64,000 bases of DNA from Chloroflexota bacterium (GTDB lineage: Bacteria > Chloroflexota > Anaerolineae > J036 > Brachytrichaceae): assembly GCA_023382055.1 (NCBI GenBank), contig JAMCQN010000013.1, positions 62,001 to 126,000 of the forward strand, in the 5' to 3' direction. Both the position numbers and the translations under genes were made by a program. Shown here piece by piece: positions 1 to 8,226 of this stretch. The notes under the pieces were generated by a model. That model searched no databases and had not been told where the DNA came from. It worked only from the letters and a program-made list of their open reading frames with translations. The stretch's first letter is position 1. Each line of letters opens with the position of its first letter.

Positions 1-1071
1 GACAGCGCCGGCAACAGTTACATCGATTGCGCGTCCAATCAGGGCGTCAACACGCTGGGCTACAGCAATGATGTGGTCGTCAAGGCGATTGCAGATCAGG
101 CGGCTACGCTGATCAATTGCTCCGAAATCTACTACAACGATAAGCGCGCCCAGTTTATGGACCTGCTGTATACCATCCTGCCCCAACAGTTGCACCGCAT
201 CTTCCTGTGCAATTCGGGAACAGAGGCGAATGAGGCGGCGTTAAAATTCGCGCGCCTGAGCACCGGGCGCACGGACGTGGTGGCGACGGTGCGCGGCTTT
301 CACGGCCGCACGATGGGTTCGCTCTCGGCCACCTACGAACCGAAATATCGCGATCCGTTCAAGCCGCTGGTGCCGGGGTTCTCACACGTGCCCTATAACA
401 ACCTGGACGCCATGAAAGAAGCGGTCACCGAACACACGGCGGCCATCCTTGTCGAGCCAGTGCAGGGAGAGGGCGGCGTTTACCCCGGCTCGTTCGAATA
501 CCTGCGCGGCCTGCGCGAGCTGGCGGATGAGCGCGGCGCGCTGCTCATACTGGATGAGGTACAGACTGGTTTCGGGCGCACGGGCAAGTGGTTCGCCTGC
601 GAGCACAGCGGCGTGACGCCGGACTTGCTGGTGATGGGCAAAGCCATCGGAGGCGGCATACCGATGGGCGCCGTCGGCATCAGCGACACAATCAAGAATC
701 TGGCCCCCGGCGTTCACGGCACCACTTTTGGCGGCAATCCGCTGGCGTCGGCAGCAGCCATCGCCTCGCTGAACGAGATGAAGCGCCTGGACATTCCAAA
801 AATGGCGGCGGAAAAGGGCGCCTATTTCAAGGAGCGCCTGGAGGAGATCAACTCTCCATTGATTCGCGAGGTGCGCGGTCTCGGCTTGATCCTGGGCACC
901 GAATTGAAGATGAAAACGGCCCCCTATATCAAAGCGCTGCAGGGTGAAGGCGTGCTGGCTATCCCGGCCGGGATCAACGTCCTGCGCTTCCTGCCCCCGG
1001 CCGTCATTACCTACGAACAGATCGACACGGTGATTGATAAAGTTGCAAAAGTGCTTACGGCGTCGGCTTGA
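1..1071 (+). CDS. lysJ: LysW-aminoadipate semialdehyde / acetylornithine aminotransferase, 5' end missing
   Basis: Class III PLP-dependent aminotransferase, probably LysJ of the LysW-carrier lysine (or ornithine) pathway. The frame is open from base 1 and already matches the family there (YIDCASNQGVNTLGY), so the gene starts upstream of the window; the ATG at 73 is internal. Visible landmarks are the cofactor-site GTEANEAALKFAR, the LDEVQTGFGRTG block and the Schiff-base lysine in MGKAIGGGIPMGAVG (codon 640-642). The lysK-like gene starts 3 bases after the stop, which supports the lysine/arginine role. Sequence alone cannot separate LysJ from ArgD; the next two genes favour LysJ. Confidence 0.9.
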   Translation, partial: DSAGNSYIDCASNQGVNTLGYSNDVVVKAIADQAATLINCSEIYYNDKRAQFMDLLYTILPQQLHRIFLCNSGTEANEAALKFARLSTGRTDVVATVRGFHGRTMGSLSATYEPKYRDPFKPLVPGFSHVPYNNLDAMKEAVTEHTAAILVEPVQGEGGVYPGSFEYLRGLRELADERGALLILDEVQTGFGRTGKWFACEHSGVTPDLLVMGKAIGGGIPMGAVGISDTIKNLAPGVHGTTFGGNPLASAAAIASLNEMKRLDIPKMAAEKGAYFKERLEEINSPLIREVRGLGLILGTELKMKTAPYIKALQGEGVLAIPAGINVLRFLPPAVITYEQIDTVIDKVAKVLTASA

Positions 1072-1074
1072 GCC

Positions 1075-2148
1075 ATGATTGAGCTTCTCGAAGCGTGCGT
1101 GCGCATCCGCAGCCTGAGCGGTCAGGAACAGGTCGTGGCGGAGTTCCTGCGCGACCAGATGAACGCGCGCGGATTCCATGCTCACGTCGATCCCGCCGGC
1201 AATGCCGTCGGCGTAATCGGCGCCGGCCCGCGCCAGTTGGTCATGCTGGGCCACATGGATACGGTGGATGGTATCGTGCCGGTGCGCTACGAGAACGGCG
1301 CGCTCTACGGGCGCGGCGCCGTGGATGCCAAAGGGCCGCTATGCGCGTTCATACTGGCCGCCGCGCATGTGGGCGCCGCCTCACCGGAACTGCTCGAGCA
1401 GTGGCAAATCATCGTCATCGGCGCAACCGAAGAGGAAGCGGCATCGTCGAAAGGGGCTCGGTATGCGATGACGCAATATCGGCCGCAGTTTTGCATCATC
1501 GGCGAGCCAAGCGGTTCGGACGGCATTACGCTTGGATATAAAGGCCGGTTGCTGACCTATGCCCGCTTCGAACAACCCTCACAGCACACGGCGATGCCCG
1601 GGCCCAGTCCGGCCGTGCAGGCCATCCGGCTGTGGAACACACTGGATGAGTTCACGCAGCGGTACAACGCAGATAAGCCCAGGGCATTTGACCAGGTGTT
1701 GCCCACACTGCGCAAGATCAGCTCGGATGATGATGGGTTGCTCGCATGGTGCGACATGCTGATCAGCCTGCGCCTGCCGCTGGAAATGGGTCCGCAACAG
1801 ATGCAGGAGCAGTTTGAGGTCTGGTGTCGCACCGACCGGTGCGCCGCAGCACGTTTGACGTTCAACGGGCATGAGCACGCCTATCGCTCGTCGCGCGAGA
1901 CGCCTCTGGCTCGCGCATTCGTGGACGCCATCAGAGCAGAACATGGCCGGCCGGCATTTAAGATGAAGACGGGCACGGCGGATTTCAACGTTGTCGGGCC
2001 TGTCTGGCAGTGTCCCATCGTCGCCTACGGACCGGGCGATTCGTCACTGGACCATACGCCGGACGAACATGTGGATATTGCGGAATTCGAGCGCAGCGTG
2101 CATATTCTGGAGCGCGTTTTGAGGGATGTAATCAGAAGCCAATCATGA
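1075..2148 (+). CDS. lysK: LysW-lysine / LysW-ornithine hydrolase (M20 peptidase family)
   Basis: Zinc-dependent M20-family deacylase that would release lysine or ornithine from the LysW carrier protein, the last step of the pathway. The 357-residue protein has the metal-binding HMDTV (His60, Asp62), GAVDAKG (Asp84), the catalytic Glu pair in GATEEEA (about 119-120), [16 protein letters not shown] typical of LysK, and a late [10 protein letters not shown] block with the last metal ligand. It starts 3 bases after the lysJ stop and its TGA overlaps the ATG of the next gene, so the three are surely co-translated. ArgE/DapE-type deacetylases are alternatives, but the short length and the neighbours favour LysK. 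Confidence 0.88.
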   Translation: MIELLEACVRIRSLSGQEQVVAEFLRDQMNARGFHAHVDPAGNAVGVIGAGPRQLVMLGHMDTVDGIVPVRYENGALYGRGAVDAKGPLCAFILAAAHVGAASPELLEQWQIIVIGATEEEAASSKGARYAMTQYRPQFCIIGEPSGSDGITLGYKGRLLTYARFEQPSQHTAMPGPSPAVQAIRLWNTLDEFTQRYNADKPRAFDQVLPTLRKISSDDDGLLAWCDMLISLRLPLEMGPQQMQEQFEVWCRTDRCAAARLTFNGHEHAYRSSRETPLARAFVDAIRAEHGRPAFKMKTGTADFNVVGPVWQCPIVAYGPGDSSLDHTPDEHVDIAEFERSVHILERVLRDVIRSQS

Positions 2149-3479
2149 GTGTATCTTTTTCGTTCAAGTATTACCAGCCCAGAAACCTGGAGATCATCGA
2201 TACGACGCTGCGCGAAGGATCGCAATCGTCGCTGCTGCACGACCACTACAAGTATTTCTTCAGCACCGCCGACAAGATAGAGATCGTGCGCGCGCTGATC
2301 CTGTATGGGGTGAAGTTCATCGAATTGTTCGCGCCCAATGTCAGCCCGCAGGAAGCAACCGACTGGTCAGCCATCAGAGAAGCGCGCGATGAACTGGTCG
2401 TCAAGTGCGGCTACACGTTTCTGCTGGCGCACGTGCGCTGCCATCCGGCCGATGTGGATGCAGCCATAAAGGCCGGCGCCGACGGTCTGAATATGTATAT
2501 GGGCACGTCGGACGAATCGCGCACCTACAGTCACGGGCAGGGGTTGAGCGAAATCACCCGGCGTTCGACGAAACTCATCGAGGATATTCGCAAGGATTAC
2601 CCCGATCTGGTGCTGCGTTTCAGCGGCGAGGACGCCTTCCGCACGCGCGAGGAAGACCTCTTCAGCGTGTATGACGCCATTGCCCCGCTCGTCTCGCGCC
2701 TTGGCACGCCGGACACTGTGGGCGTGGCGACGCCGTCGGCTGTTGCACGGCGCATCCAGGCGTTGCGCGAGCGTTATCCCAGCGTCAATCTGGAAGGCCA
2801 CTTCCATGACGACCGGGGGTTCGCCCTCTACAACACGCTCGAAGCGGTTCGCGCCGGCGCGCGCTATATTCAGACCACGCTGCTCGGCATCGGCGAGCGC
2901 TCCGGCATCACGTCCATGACCGCGCTGCTGTTCAATCTGTTTGTGGACAAGCAGTATGACTTCCTGGACGGCTATCAGTTGCGCGCGTCGTATCCCGTCA
3001 ACGTGCTGATGGCCGATAAGCTGCGCAAGCTGGTGCCTTCCAAAGAGCCGGTCAGCCTGACCAACCGCACCCATGCCGCCGGGGTGCATCAGAAGGCGAT
3101 GATCAACAGCGCCAGCACCTACGAGGCTAATCCGCTGGACCAGTTCGGCGTCACCGAGTCTGAAATCCTGCTGGGGCCGTTAAGCGGCTGGAATGTCATC
3201 CACTATTTCCTGAAAGAGATCTGCGGATTTGACATCGACGAGACGCAGGCCAAATCTATCGCAGCGGCGTTCAAGAAACAGGTCTACAACATCCCATTCG
3301 GCGCGTCGCCTTCTGCGCTGCTGATTGAGATTGCCGCAAGCGAGTATGGCCTGAAACCGATCAACGTGCCGGAACAGTTCCGCGGCGCTATCGCGCAGAA
3401 CCTGACCGACACGAGCAAGACGGCGGAAATCGGCGAAGTCACCCACGCCAGCGGGGTCATCCTGCGCTCAAAACGATAG
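2145..3479 (+). CDS. homocitrate synthase family protein (LeuA-like acyltransferase)
   Basis: Member of the HMGL-like family that condenses acetyl-CoA with a 2-oxoacid; next to lysJ-lysK it is most likely the homocitrate synthase opening the alpha-aminoadipate route to lysine. I start it at the ATG at 2145, which overlaps the lysK stop (ATGA); the longer open frame from 2010 lies inside lysK. The 444-residue product shows IIDTTLREGSQSS (catalytic Arg/Glu), FSGEDAFRT, the metal-binding EGHFHDDRGFALYNT and GIGERSGITSM. It has no long C-terminal regulatory domain like that of LeuA, so leucine-type feedback is not expected. Isopropylmalate or citramalate synthase is possible but less likely. Confidence 0.85.
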   Translation: MSVSFSFKYYQPRNLEIIDTTLREGSQSSLLHDHYKYFFSTADKIEIVRALILYGVKFIELFAPNVSPQEATDWSAIREARDELVVKCGYTFLLAHVRCHPADVDAAIKAGADGLNMYMGTSDESRTYSHGQGLSEITRRSTKLIEDIRKDYPDLVLRFSGEDAFRTREEDLFSVYDAIAPLVSRLGTPDTVGVATPSAVARRIQALRERYPSVNLEGHFHDDRGFALYNTLEAVRAGARYIQTTLLGIGERSGITSMTALLFNLFVDKQYDFLDGYQLRASYPVNVLMADKLRKLVPSKEPVSLTNRTHAAGVHQKAMINSASTYEANPLDQFGVTESEILLGPLSGWNVIHYFLKEICGFDIDETQAKSIAAAFKKQVYNIPFGASPSALLIEIAASEYGLKPINVPEQFRGAIAQNLTDTSKTAEIGEVTHASGVILRSKR

Positions 3480-3684
3480 ACTGCCGGCGCATTGCCAGCG
3501 TCATGCGGTTACAGGCTCGATGGCGCCGAACTGGTCAGGCAGGCGGATCAACGCCGTTTCCCGCGTGTGCAGGACGCTCGACGCGGCCGGGGGATGCCAT
3601 GCTGGCGGCAGGCGGCTATGCTATCAAGGTGGCACCTAACGCGTCTGTAAATCCGACGGGTATTACGGCAGCCCTACAGGGTGC

Positions 3685-3909
3685 ATGTTGCGCAAACGGC
3701 TGGCTGTCGGGTCGATGGCGCTCTATGCGCTGACGACTTCGCTGGCCGTTACGATCATGTTCGTCGTCCTCGGCGTCGATGCCTTCATCGCGCTGTTGCC
3801 ATCCATCCTGCTCAGCGAATTGATTATCATGGTCCCGGCGACACTGCTGGTATTCTGGATCAAGCGCCAGTTGGAGGCCAGAGGGGTTGAGTTGGAGCCG
3901 CGCATATAA
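3685..3909 (+). CDS. small two-TM membrane protein
   Basis: A 74-residue protein of unknown function with a basic start (MLRKR), two hydrophobic helices at about residues 8-30 and 34-58, and a charged C-terminus. The even hydrophobicity of both helices and the strong hairpin just after the stop support a real gene. It lies 205 bases after the homocitrate synthase stop and may be read from the same transcript. I see no clear ribosome-binding site and no motif I recognise. The 3480-3684 gap holds nothing else I can support. Confidence 0.5.
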   Translation: MLRKRLAVGSMALYALTTSLAVTIMFVVLGVDAFIALLPSILLSELIIMVPATLLVFWIKRQLEARGVELEPRI

Positions 3910-3910
3910 A

Positions 3911-3947
3911 CTGAGTCCCGTTATCGCCGGGCGATAACGGGACTCAG
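3911..3947. terminator. 17-bp perfect hairpin between convergent units
   Basis: Two perfect 17-base arms (3911-3927 and 3931-3947) with a 3-base loop sit between the stop of the small membrane protein (+) and the 3' end of tRNA-Ala (-). The minus-strand side is followed by TTTATAT. It can act as a bidirectional terminator, better for the tRNA side. Confidence 0.7.
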
Positions 3948-3952
3948 TGTCA

Positions 3953-4025
3953 TGGACCTGAGGGGATTCGAACCCCTGACCTCCTCAGTGCGATTGAGGC
4001 GCGCTCCCAACTGCGCTACAGGCCC
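3953..4025 (-). tRNA. tRNA-Ala (anticodon CGC)
   Basis: On the minus strand a complete cloverleaf can be folded: acceptor GGGCCTG with CAGGTCC, TAGCGCAG D-arm, loop ATCGCAC with anticodon CGC, and TTCGAAT T-loop. The G3-U70 pair, the alanine identity element, is present. CCA is not encoded. It is last of three tRNAs in the same direction. Confidence 0.95.
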
Positions 4026-4076
4026 GCGCGAAAACAAAAAGGATGAAGGACTTGTGCGGTTCCCTCATCCTTCTCA

Positions 4077-4148
4077 AGCGGGCGACGGGATTTGAACCCG
4101 CGACCTTCTCCTTGGCAAGGAGACGCTCTACCACTGAGCCACACCCGC
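4077..4148 (-). tRNA. tRNA-Gly (anticodon GCC)
   Basis: On the minus strand: acceptor GCGGGTG pairing with CGCCCGC, D-arm TGGCTCAGTGGTAGAGC, loop TTGCCAA with anticodon GCC, and TTCAAAT T-loop. The discriminator base is T and CCA is not encoded. Confidence 0.95.
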
Positions 4149-4169
4149 AGAACCTTCACGACTGAACAG

Positions 4170-4242
4170 TGCCGACGAACAGTCTCGAACTGTTGACCCC
4201 ACGATTTTCAGTCGTGTGCTCTACCAACTGAGCTACGTCGGC
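4170..4242 (-). tRNA. tRNA-Phe (anticodon GAA)
   Basis: On the minus strand: acceptor GCCGACG pairing with CGTCGGC, TAGCTCAGTTGGTAGAGC D-arm, loop CTGAAAA with anticodon GAA, and TTCGAGA T-loop. CCA is not encoded. First of the Phe-Gly-Ala cluster. Confidence 0.95.
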
Positions 4243-4322
4243 AATATGCCGCCTGCGTTTGAGCATCGAGATTTTACCGAATACTGGCGTAATGTCAAAC
4301 GTATCTCAACGTTTGAATCATA

Positions 4323-5195
4323 TCACAGGCGCGCCAGACCCGCGACGCGGGCAGCGTTTTCACCCACCAGCAACTCCTGTCCCACCAACGCCACAGCACT
4401 GCGCAGATAAGCCAGTGCGGCGCGCCCGTCGGAGGTAGCGCTGGTGATCAACCCGACTGCATTGCCATTCACCTTGACTTCTTCTCCCACCTGCATTGCG
4501 GCATCGGACTGGATCATAACCAGCCTCCTTGCCAGTTGCCCGCGCGACTCCATGCGTGCGATGATCTCCTGCCCGATATAGCAGCCCTTGCTGAAACTGA
4601 CCGCCCCCAGCAGCCCGGCCTCCAGCGGGATACGGTCCTCGCTGATCTCGTTCGGGAAACCCGGGTATCCCGCCCGGATGCGCAGATCCTCGTAGTCACT
4701 CACGGGCGCAAAGGCCCGCAGACCTTCCGCTGCCTGCGGCGGGTTGATGAGATAGTATCCGTCGCCCTGCAGCGGCGCTGCCTTGACGAGTGCGCCGCTG
4801 CCAACGCTGCGATGCGCATAGCGTGTCATCTGTGAGGCGCCCGCGTGCAATCCTTCAGCGAGGTCGCCGGCATTTGCGCCGAAGATTCCCAGCATCGCAG
4901 TCGCCGGCGACTCATCCGTCAATTGCACATCGTCATTGAAGAAGATGTACTTACGCAGCCAGCGCACCAGTCTTGACTGATCGTTCCCGCCCGAAAGCAG
5001 CAGCAGCGAGTCGTCGAACGCCAGCGCGACGGCGTAATCCAACATACGCCCGATAGGGGTGGTGAAAACCGTCGTCCGGCCTTCGCCGGGCTGGATTCCG
5101 AGCAGGTCGCCGGTAGACATGCGGTGCAGAAAATCTATGCGGTTCGCGCCGCGCACACGAACCCGGCTGAAGCTTCGTGACAGATCGACGATCAA
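4323..5195 (-). CDS. ygfZ: YgfZ/GcvT-fold folate-binding protein
   Basis: Folate-dependent protein of the YgfZ (IBA57) type, which helps assemble or repair iron-sulfur clusters in the cytoplasm. The diagnostic motif KGCYIGQE is at residues 203-210, just before the C-terminal barrel (ARRLVMIQSD). The 290-residue length and the N-terminal GANRIDFLHRMSTGDL fit the family. The similar GcvT aminomethyltransferases lack the KGCYxGQE motif. The start lies 6 bases after the stop of the upstream DinB-like gene, so the two are likely coupled. Confidence 0.88.
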   Translation of the reverse strand: MIVDLSRSFSRVRVRGANRIDFLHRMSTGDLLGIQPGEGRTTVFTTPIGRMLDYAVALAFDDSLLLLSGGNDQSRLVRWLRKYIFFNDDVQLTDESPATAMLGIFGANAGDLAEGLHAGASQMTRYAHRSVGSGALVKAAPLQGDGYYLINPPQAAEGLRAFAPVSDYEDLRIRAGYPGFPNEISEDRIPLEAGLLGAVSFSKGCYIGQEIIARMESRGQLARRLVMIQSDAAMQVGEEVKVNGNAVGLITSATSDGRAALAYLRSAVALVGQELLVGENAARVAGLARL

Positions 5196-5201
5196 CGCGG
5201 G

Positions 5202-5687
5202 TCAAACCCCCTTCCCGGCCAGCCACTGTGCAATGTCCTGCCGATGGTCGTTTTCGTGGTCGGCGACTTCACCCTGGATAAATTCACCCAGCGACTGGCC
5301 GCGCAACCATGCGAACCGTGTCTTATCAAACAGGGCGGCCTCGTCCCACCCGCCCAGGCGCTTCAGCAACTGGCGATGCACGCCGCGGAAATCGGCCAGA
5401 ACCCGCTCGAGCGGGCGATCTTTTTGCACCTCGTAGTCCTCCGCGTTTTGGGCGTCCACATTGTCGAACATGGGGTCGATGTCATCGCTGGCCTGACCCT
5501 GTTCGGCGTCATAGATCAGTGTGACGCAGCGCGCCGCGCACATCGCCAGATGCGCCAGCACATCCTTCACCGACCAGTCACCGACCGCGTTCGGTTCGGT
5601 CATCTGCTGCGCCGACATCCTGGCAACGGTGTCCTCCAGGCGTGCGCGGCTGGTCTCCAGATTGGTTATCAGTTCCTGTTTATTCAT
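5202..5687 (-). CDS. DinB-like four-helix bundle protein
   Basis: A 161-residue protein resembling the DinB / DfsB-like four-helix bundle superfamily, whose members often bind a metal through a His triad and act as thiol-dependent transferases or detoxifying enzymes. Candidate ligands are the His in SVKDVLAHLAM and the two in HENDHRQD near the C-terminus. I start at the ATG at 5687; the longer open frame begins inside the upstream terminator region. A TACAAT box lies about 13 bases before this ATG, implying a very short leader. Substrate unknown. Confidence 0.7.
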   Translation of the reverse strand: MNKQELITNLETSRARLEDTVARMSAQQMTEPNAVGDWSVKDVLAHLAMCAARCVTLIYDAEQGQASDDIDPMFDNVDAQNAEDYEVQKDRPLERVLADFRGVHRQLLKRLGGWDEAALFDKTRFAWLRGQSLGEFIQGEVADHENDHRQDIAQWLAGKGV

Positions 5688-5767
5688 GGCTATGACCCGT
5701 ATTGTAGCCGCACGACCGTATGCACCAGCCATTGGCACGAGTCCGCACCATGGGCCTGCGGCGGGCG

Positions 5768-5802
5768 AAATAAAAAAGGGGCAACCGGTTCCGGTCGCCC
5801 CT
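5768..5802 (-). terminator. intrinsic terminator of the cytochrome c gene
   Basis: On the minus strand GGGGC/GCCCC arms enclosing an ACCGG-type inner stem are followed by TTTTTTATTT, a classic Rho-independent terminator, 22 bases after the cytochrome stop codon. Confidence 0.85.
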
Positions 5803-5823
5803 TCATCAATACAGACGATGAAT

Positions 5824-6621
5824 TTACTTCTCGTTATGGTCGCGCTCAATCCACGCCAGAATATCAGCCATATCCTGCGGAGTGAGTTGCTTCGCGAAGG
5901 TCTGCGGCATTACGCCGGAGGGATAACTATCCACCACATAGGCATTGGGCAGAACGATGCTTTCATAAATGTATTCTGCGGCCGAATAGTTGGGTTTGCG
6001 CGTCGCAGCGCGGCCCCACAGCCCGTAAAATGACGGGCCGACAAGGCGTTTGTCCTTCTCCTGGCTGTGACAACCGATGCAACCCATAGATGAGAACAGT
6101 TTAGGGCCGTTATCCGGATTACCCTTGGGTAAACCGGCGACAATCTTGGCAAAATCGCCTGTAGTCGGCAACACATTCGCCGCCGCGGCGGGCGCCTGCG
6201 CAGCCGCCTCGCCTTTTGGCGCGCCGGGATGTACGACGACGCTGGTGATCGCAAAAACGACGATAAACCCGATGGCGGAAATAACAAACGGCTCGCTGCG
6301 CGGTGTAATTACGATCTTGCGCGGCGTCGCGCCGGCAGCTTTCAGTTCCGCCGCCTGTTCGGCACTAAAAGCGGCCATCTCCGCGTCTGAAGGCACGTTC
6401 CTGCTGAAGAATTTCGATACAAACCGTGCCAGCAGCGAGAATACAACGCCGAGGACGATGACGATGATCAGAAACGCGCCAAACGTGACGGCGAATAGCA
6501 TATTGGGGTTATCGAGCGGGCTTACAGATCCGGCCTGCGCGTGGCTGGATGCAAACGCGATGCGTGGTATGGCAATGAGCAGCGACAAGGTCAGCGCTGC
6601 TAAGCTAAATCGACGGGACAC
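5824..6621 (-). CDS. membrane-anchored monohaem cytochrome c
   Basis: A 265-residue electron carrier. Residues 1-25 look like a signal peptide, followed by a transmembrane helix (about 42-66) and a second one (about 112-130). The C-terminal cytochrome domain lies on the outside, with the haem motif CIGCH at 181-185 and a likely axial Met238 in SGVMPQTF. The second helix is followed by an Ala-rich linker. GTG at 6621 is preceded by GGAGG at a short spacing. A partner oxidase or complex III is not in the window, so its redox partner is unknown. It is a single-gene unit with its own terminator. Confidence 0.85.
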   Translation of the reverse strand: MSRRFSLAALTLSLLIAIPRIAFASSHAQAGSVSPLDNPNMLFAVTFGAFLIIVIVLGVVFSLLARFVSKFFSRNVPSDAEMAAFSAEQAAELKAAGATPRKIVITPRSEPFVISAIGFIVVFAITSVVVHPGAPKGEAAAQAPAAAANVLPTTGDFAKIVAGLPKGNPDNGPKLFSSMGCIGCHSQEKDKRLVGPSFYGLWGRAATRKPNYSAAEYIYESIVLPNAYVVDSYPSGVMPQTFAKQLTPQDMADILAWIERDHNEK

Positions 6622-6847
6622 ATTTCCTCCTGAAAACCATCAACAGATTAATAAACAATAAAGTAACTTACGATCAAGACGCCCAACAATACACGTCAAA
6701 CACTGTATCCTACCGCCAACCTGCTGCATTTTCAATAGGCCGCATAATGATCGAATCGCATCTGCCCAATCCAGACAGCAATCCATGCTCAATGTTCAGC
6801 AAAACCATTCTCGCTGGCGGCCAACCCGACTGATCCGCCCGCTGCCA

Positions 6848-7567
6848 TCATACCGTACATGCTGATACAAACTTCACGAACAGGTTCAACATGTCGGCGC
6901 GGATTCGGGACATCTCCTCGGGATGCCATTGCACACTGACGACGAACCGTTTACCGGGCATTTCCATACCCTCGATGACGCCGTCCGTCGCGCGTGAGGT
7001 GATCACAAAACCATCGGCTGGGCGTTCCACCGCCTGATGGTGGAAGCTGTTGACACCCACCGTACGGTTTTCCATGATTGCTTCAATGCGCGAGCCGGAT
7101 TCAATGCTCACTTCGTGCAGCACTTCGTCGCGCGCAGCGTTATCGTAATGCCCGTTGTGGCGCAGGGCGGTACTCCACTGCGAGGGGATATCCTGAACCA
7201 GCGTGCCGCCCAACGCCGCGTTGAGCGACTGTATACCGCGACAGATTCCGAATATGGGTTTGTCATCGGCAACCGCCCAGCGCGAAATCAGAAACTCTGC
7301 ATGGTCGCGATCGCGGTCGATATTTCCAGTCTTCTCATGCTTCTCCTCACCGTATTCGGCAGGATCGACGTCGCCGCCGCCGGCCAGCAGCACGCCCGAA
7401 GCGGACTCATATAAAGCGCGCAACTCCAGTTCATCCACCGTGACGGGAACCAGGAGGGGCACGCCGCCGGCGGCGATCAGTGATTCGATATAACCTTTGC
7501 CCATGCTGAAGGAGCGGTGCTGCTCGCCCTGCACGGGTGTTGGAATCAGAATTAAAGGCTTGGACAT
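6848..7567 (-). CDS. class I glutamine amidotransferase-like hydrolase (peptidase C26, PuuD-like)
   Basis: Member of the gamma-glutamyl-gamma-aminobutyrate hydrolase family. The start at 7567 (MSKPLILIP) fits the family N-terminus better than the ATG 21 bases upstream. The nucleophile Cys109 is in GICRGIQSLN, the His/Glu pair in WHPEE, and GGGDVDPAEYGEE binds substrate in relatives. It would cleave a gamma-glutamyl amide bond in the cytoplasm; the exact substrate cannot be told. A TACAAT box at 7579-7584 (minus strand) 11 bases before the ATG suggests a very short leader. The 6631-6847 gap upstream of the cytochrome holds no gene. Confidence 0.85.
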   Translation of the reverse strand: MSKPLILIPTPVQGEQHRSFSMGKGYIESLIAAGGVPLLVPVTVDELELRALYESASGVLLAGGGDVDPAEYGEEKHEKTGNIDRDRDHAEFLISRWAVADDKPIFGICRGIQSLNAALGGTLVQDIPSQWSTALRHNGHYDNAARDEVLHEVSIESGSRIEAIMENRTVGVNSFHHQAVERPADGFVITSRATDGVIEGMEMPGKRFVVSVQWHPEEMSRIRADMLNLFVKFVSACTV

Positions 7568-7588
7568 GCTGGGTGGATATTGTACCAA

Positions 7589-7770
7589 CAGCGATGTCAG
7601 CGGTTATACGGCGCAAACGGCGTGGAGTACCTGCCGAGGCGGGATTCCTTTATCCTTTATGCGGCGACATGCGAACCATGCCGGGCCTGTCATCGCACCC
7701 GGGATTTGAGCGCGTGGAGCTGGGCGACGGAAAAGTAATCGGCTTGTCGCGAGCAGGCTATAGCGCATGA
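7589..7770 (+). pseudogene. fhs: remnant of formate-tetrahydrofolate ligase C-terminus
   Basis: Two pieces of the C-terminus of formate-tetrahydrofolate ligase (10-formyl-THF synthetase) can be read in different frames. The first, RLYGANGVEYLP (about 7601-7636), matches the family's IYGADGV block. The second, AGFLYPLCGDMRTMPGL followed by GDGKVIGLS to the TGA at 7770, matches the very end of the enzyme. The stretch of roughly 60-80 residues expected between them, including the PVCMAKT block, is absent and the frame shifts at the joint (about 7634-7645). No start codon or upstream body remains, so this is a decayed fragment. The identification rests on recalled family motifs. Confidence 0.7.
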
Positions 7771-8226
7771 TGGGCCGCCAGGGGCGGAATCTTTGCATGG
7801 AACATGCATTTGGCGCTTACGTTTTTACTAAAACGTGATATTCTATATTCAGCGTCTGGACCGGACCTAAGAACCATGATGTAGGGTTATTGGATATTGA
7901 TAGGTTGTATGCAAACCGATTTACAACGATTTGAATCACTGCCTTTGAGAGTTGATAGCACAGCGAACACTATGAAGCTTCACCTAAAATTTTTGGCGCA
8001 ACAGTGGGTTCAGATCAACACGTAATACCCTTTACATCAGGCTGTACCACGGTATATTTTCATATTGTCGTCTGGCTGATTAGGCCCTCCTTAGCGGAAA
8101 AGATGCGAAAAATGATGCCTATATGGCTGTATACGAAGGAGGTGATTGCAGTAAGTCAACTGTAAAAGATGATATTTACTACTTCATTTCTATAACAGCT
8201 CATTTTTAGTATATGGAGGATTAGAA
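7771..8226 (+). promoter_or_regulatory. 456-bp upstream region of the peptide ABC operon
   Basis: No gene is supported here. The stretch is more AT-rich than its surroundings, as expected for a promoter region. A weak sigma70-like pair TTGAGA (7945-7950) and CACTAT (7968-7973) with 17-base spacing can be proposed. A good Shine-Dalgarno (TGGAGGA, 8214-8220) precedes the GTG start at 8227. An AAGGAGGTGA at about 8139-8148 is not followed by a usable open frame. Confidence 0.35.

Noticed and set aside
382-1254. 290-codon open frame antisense to lysJ and the start of lysK
   Set aside because: Spans two well-supported genes and has no family pattern.
3503-3733. 76-codon frame after the homocitrate synthase
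   Set aside because: Arg/Gly/Pro-rich without pattern, overlaps the better supported small membrane protein, and lacks a ribosome-binding site.
4216-4410. 64-codon frame at the tRNA-Phe gene
   Set aside because: Begins inside the tRNA and ends inside ygfZ on the opposite strand.
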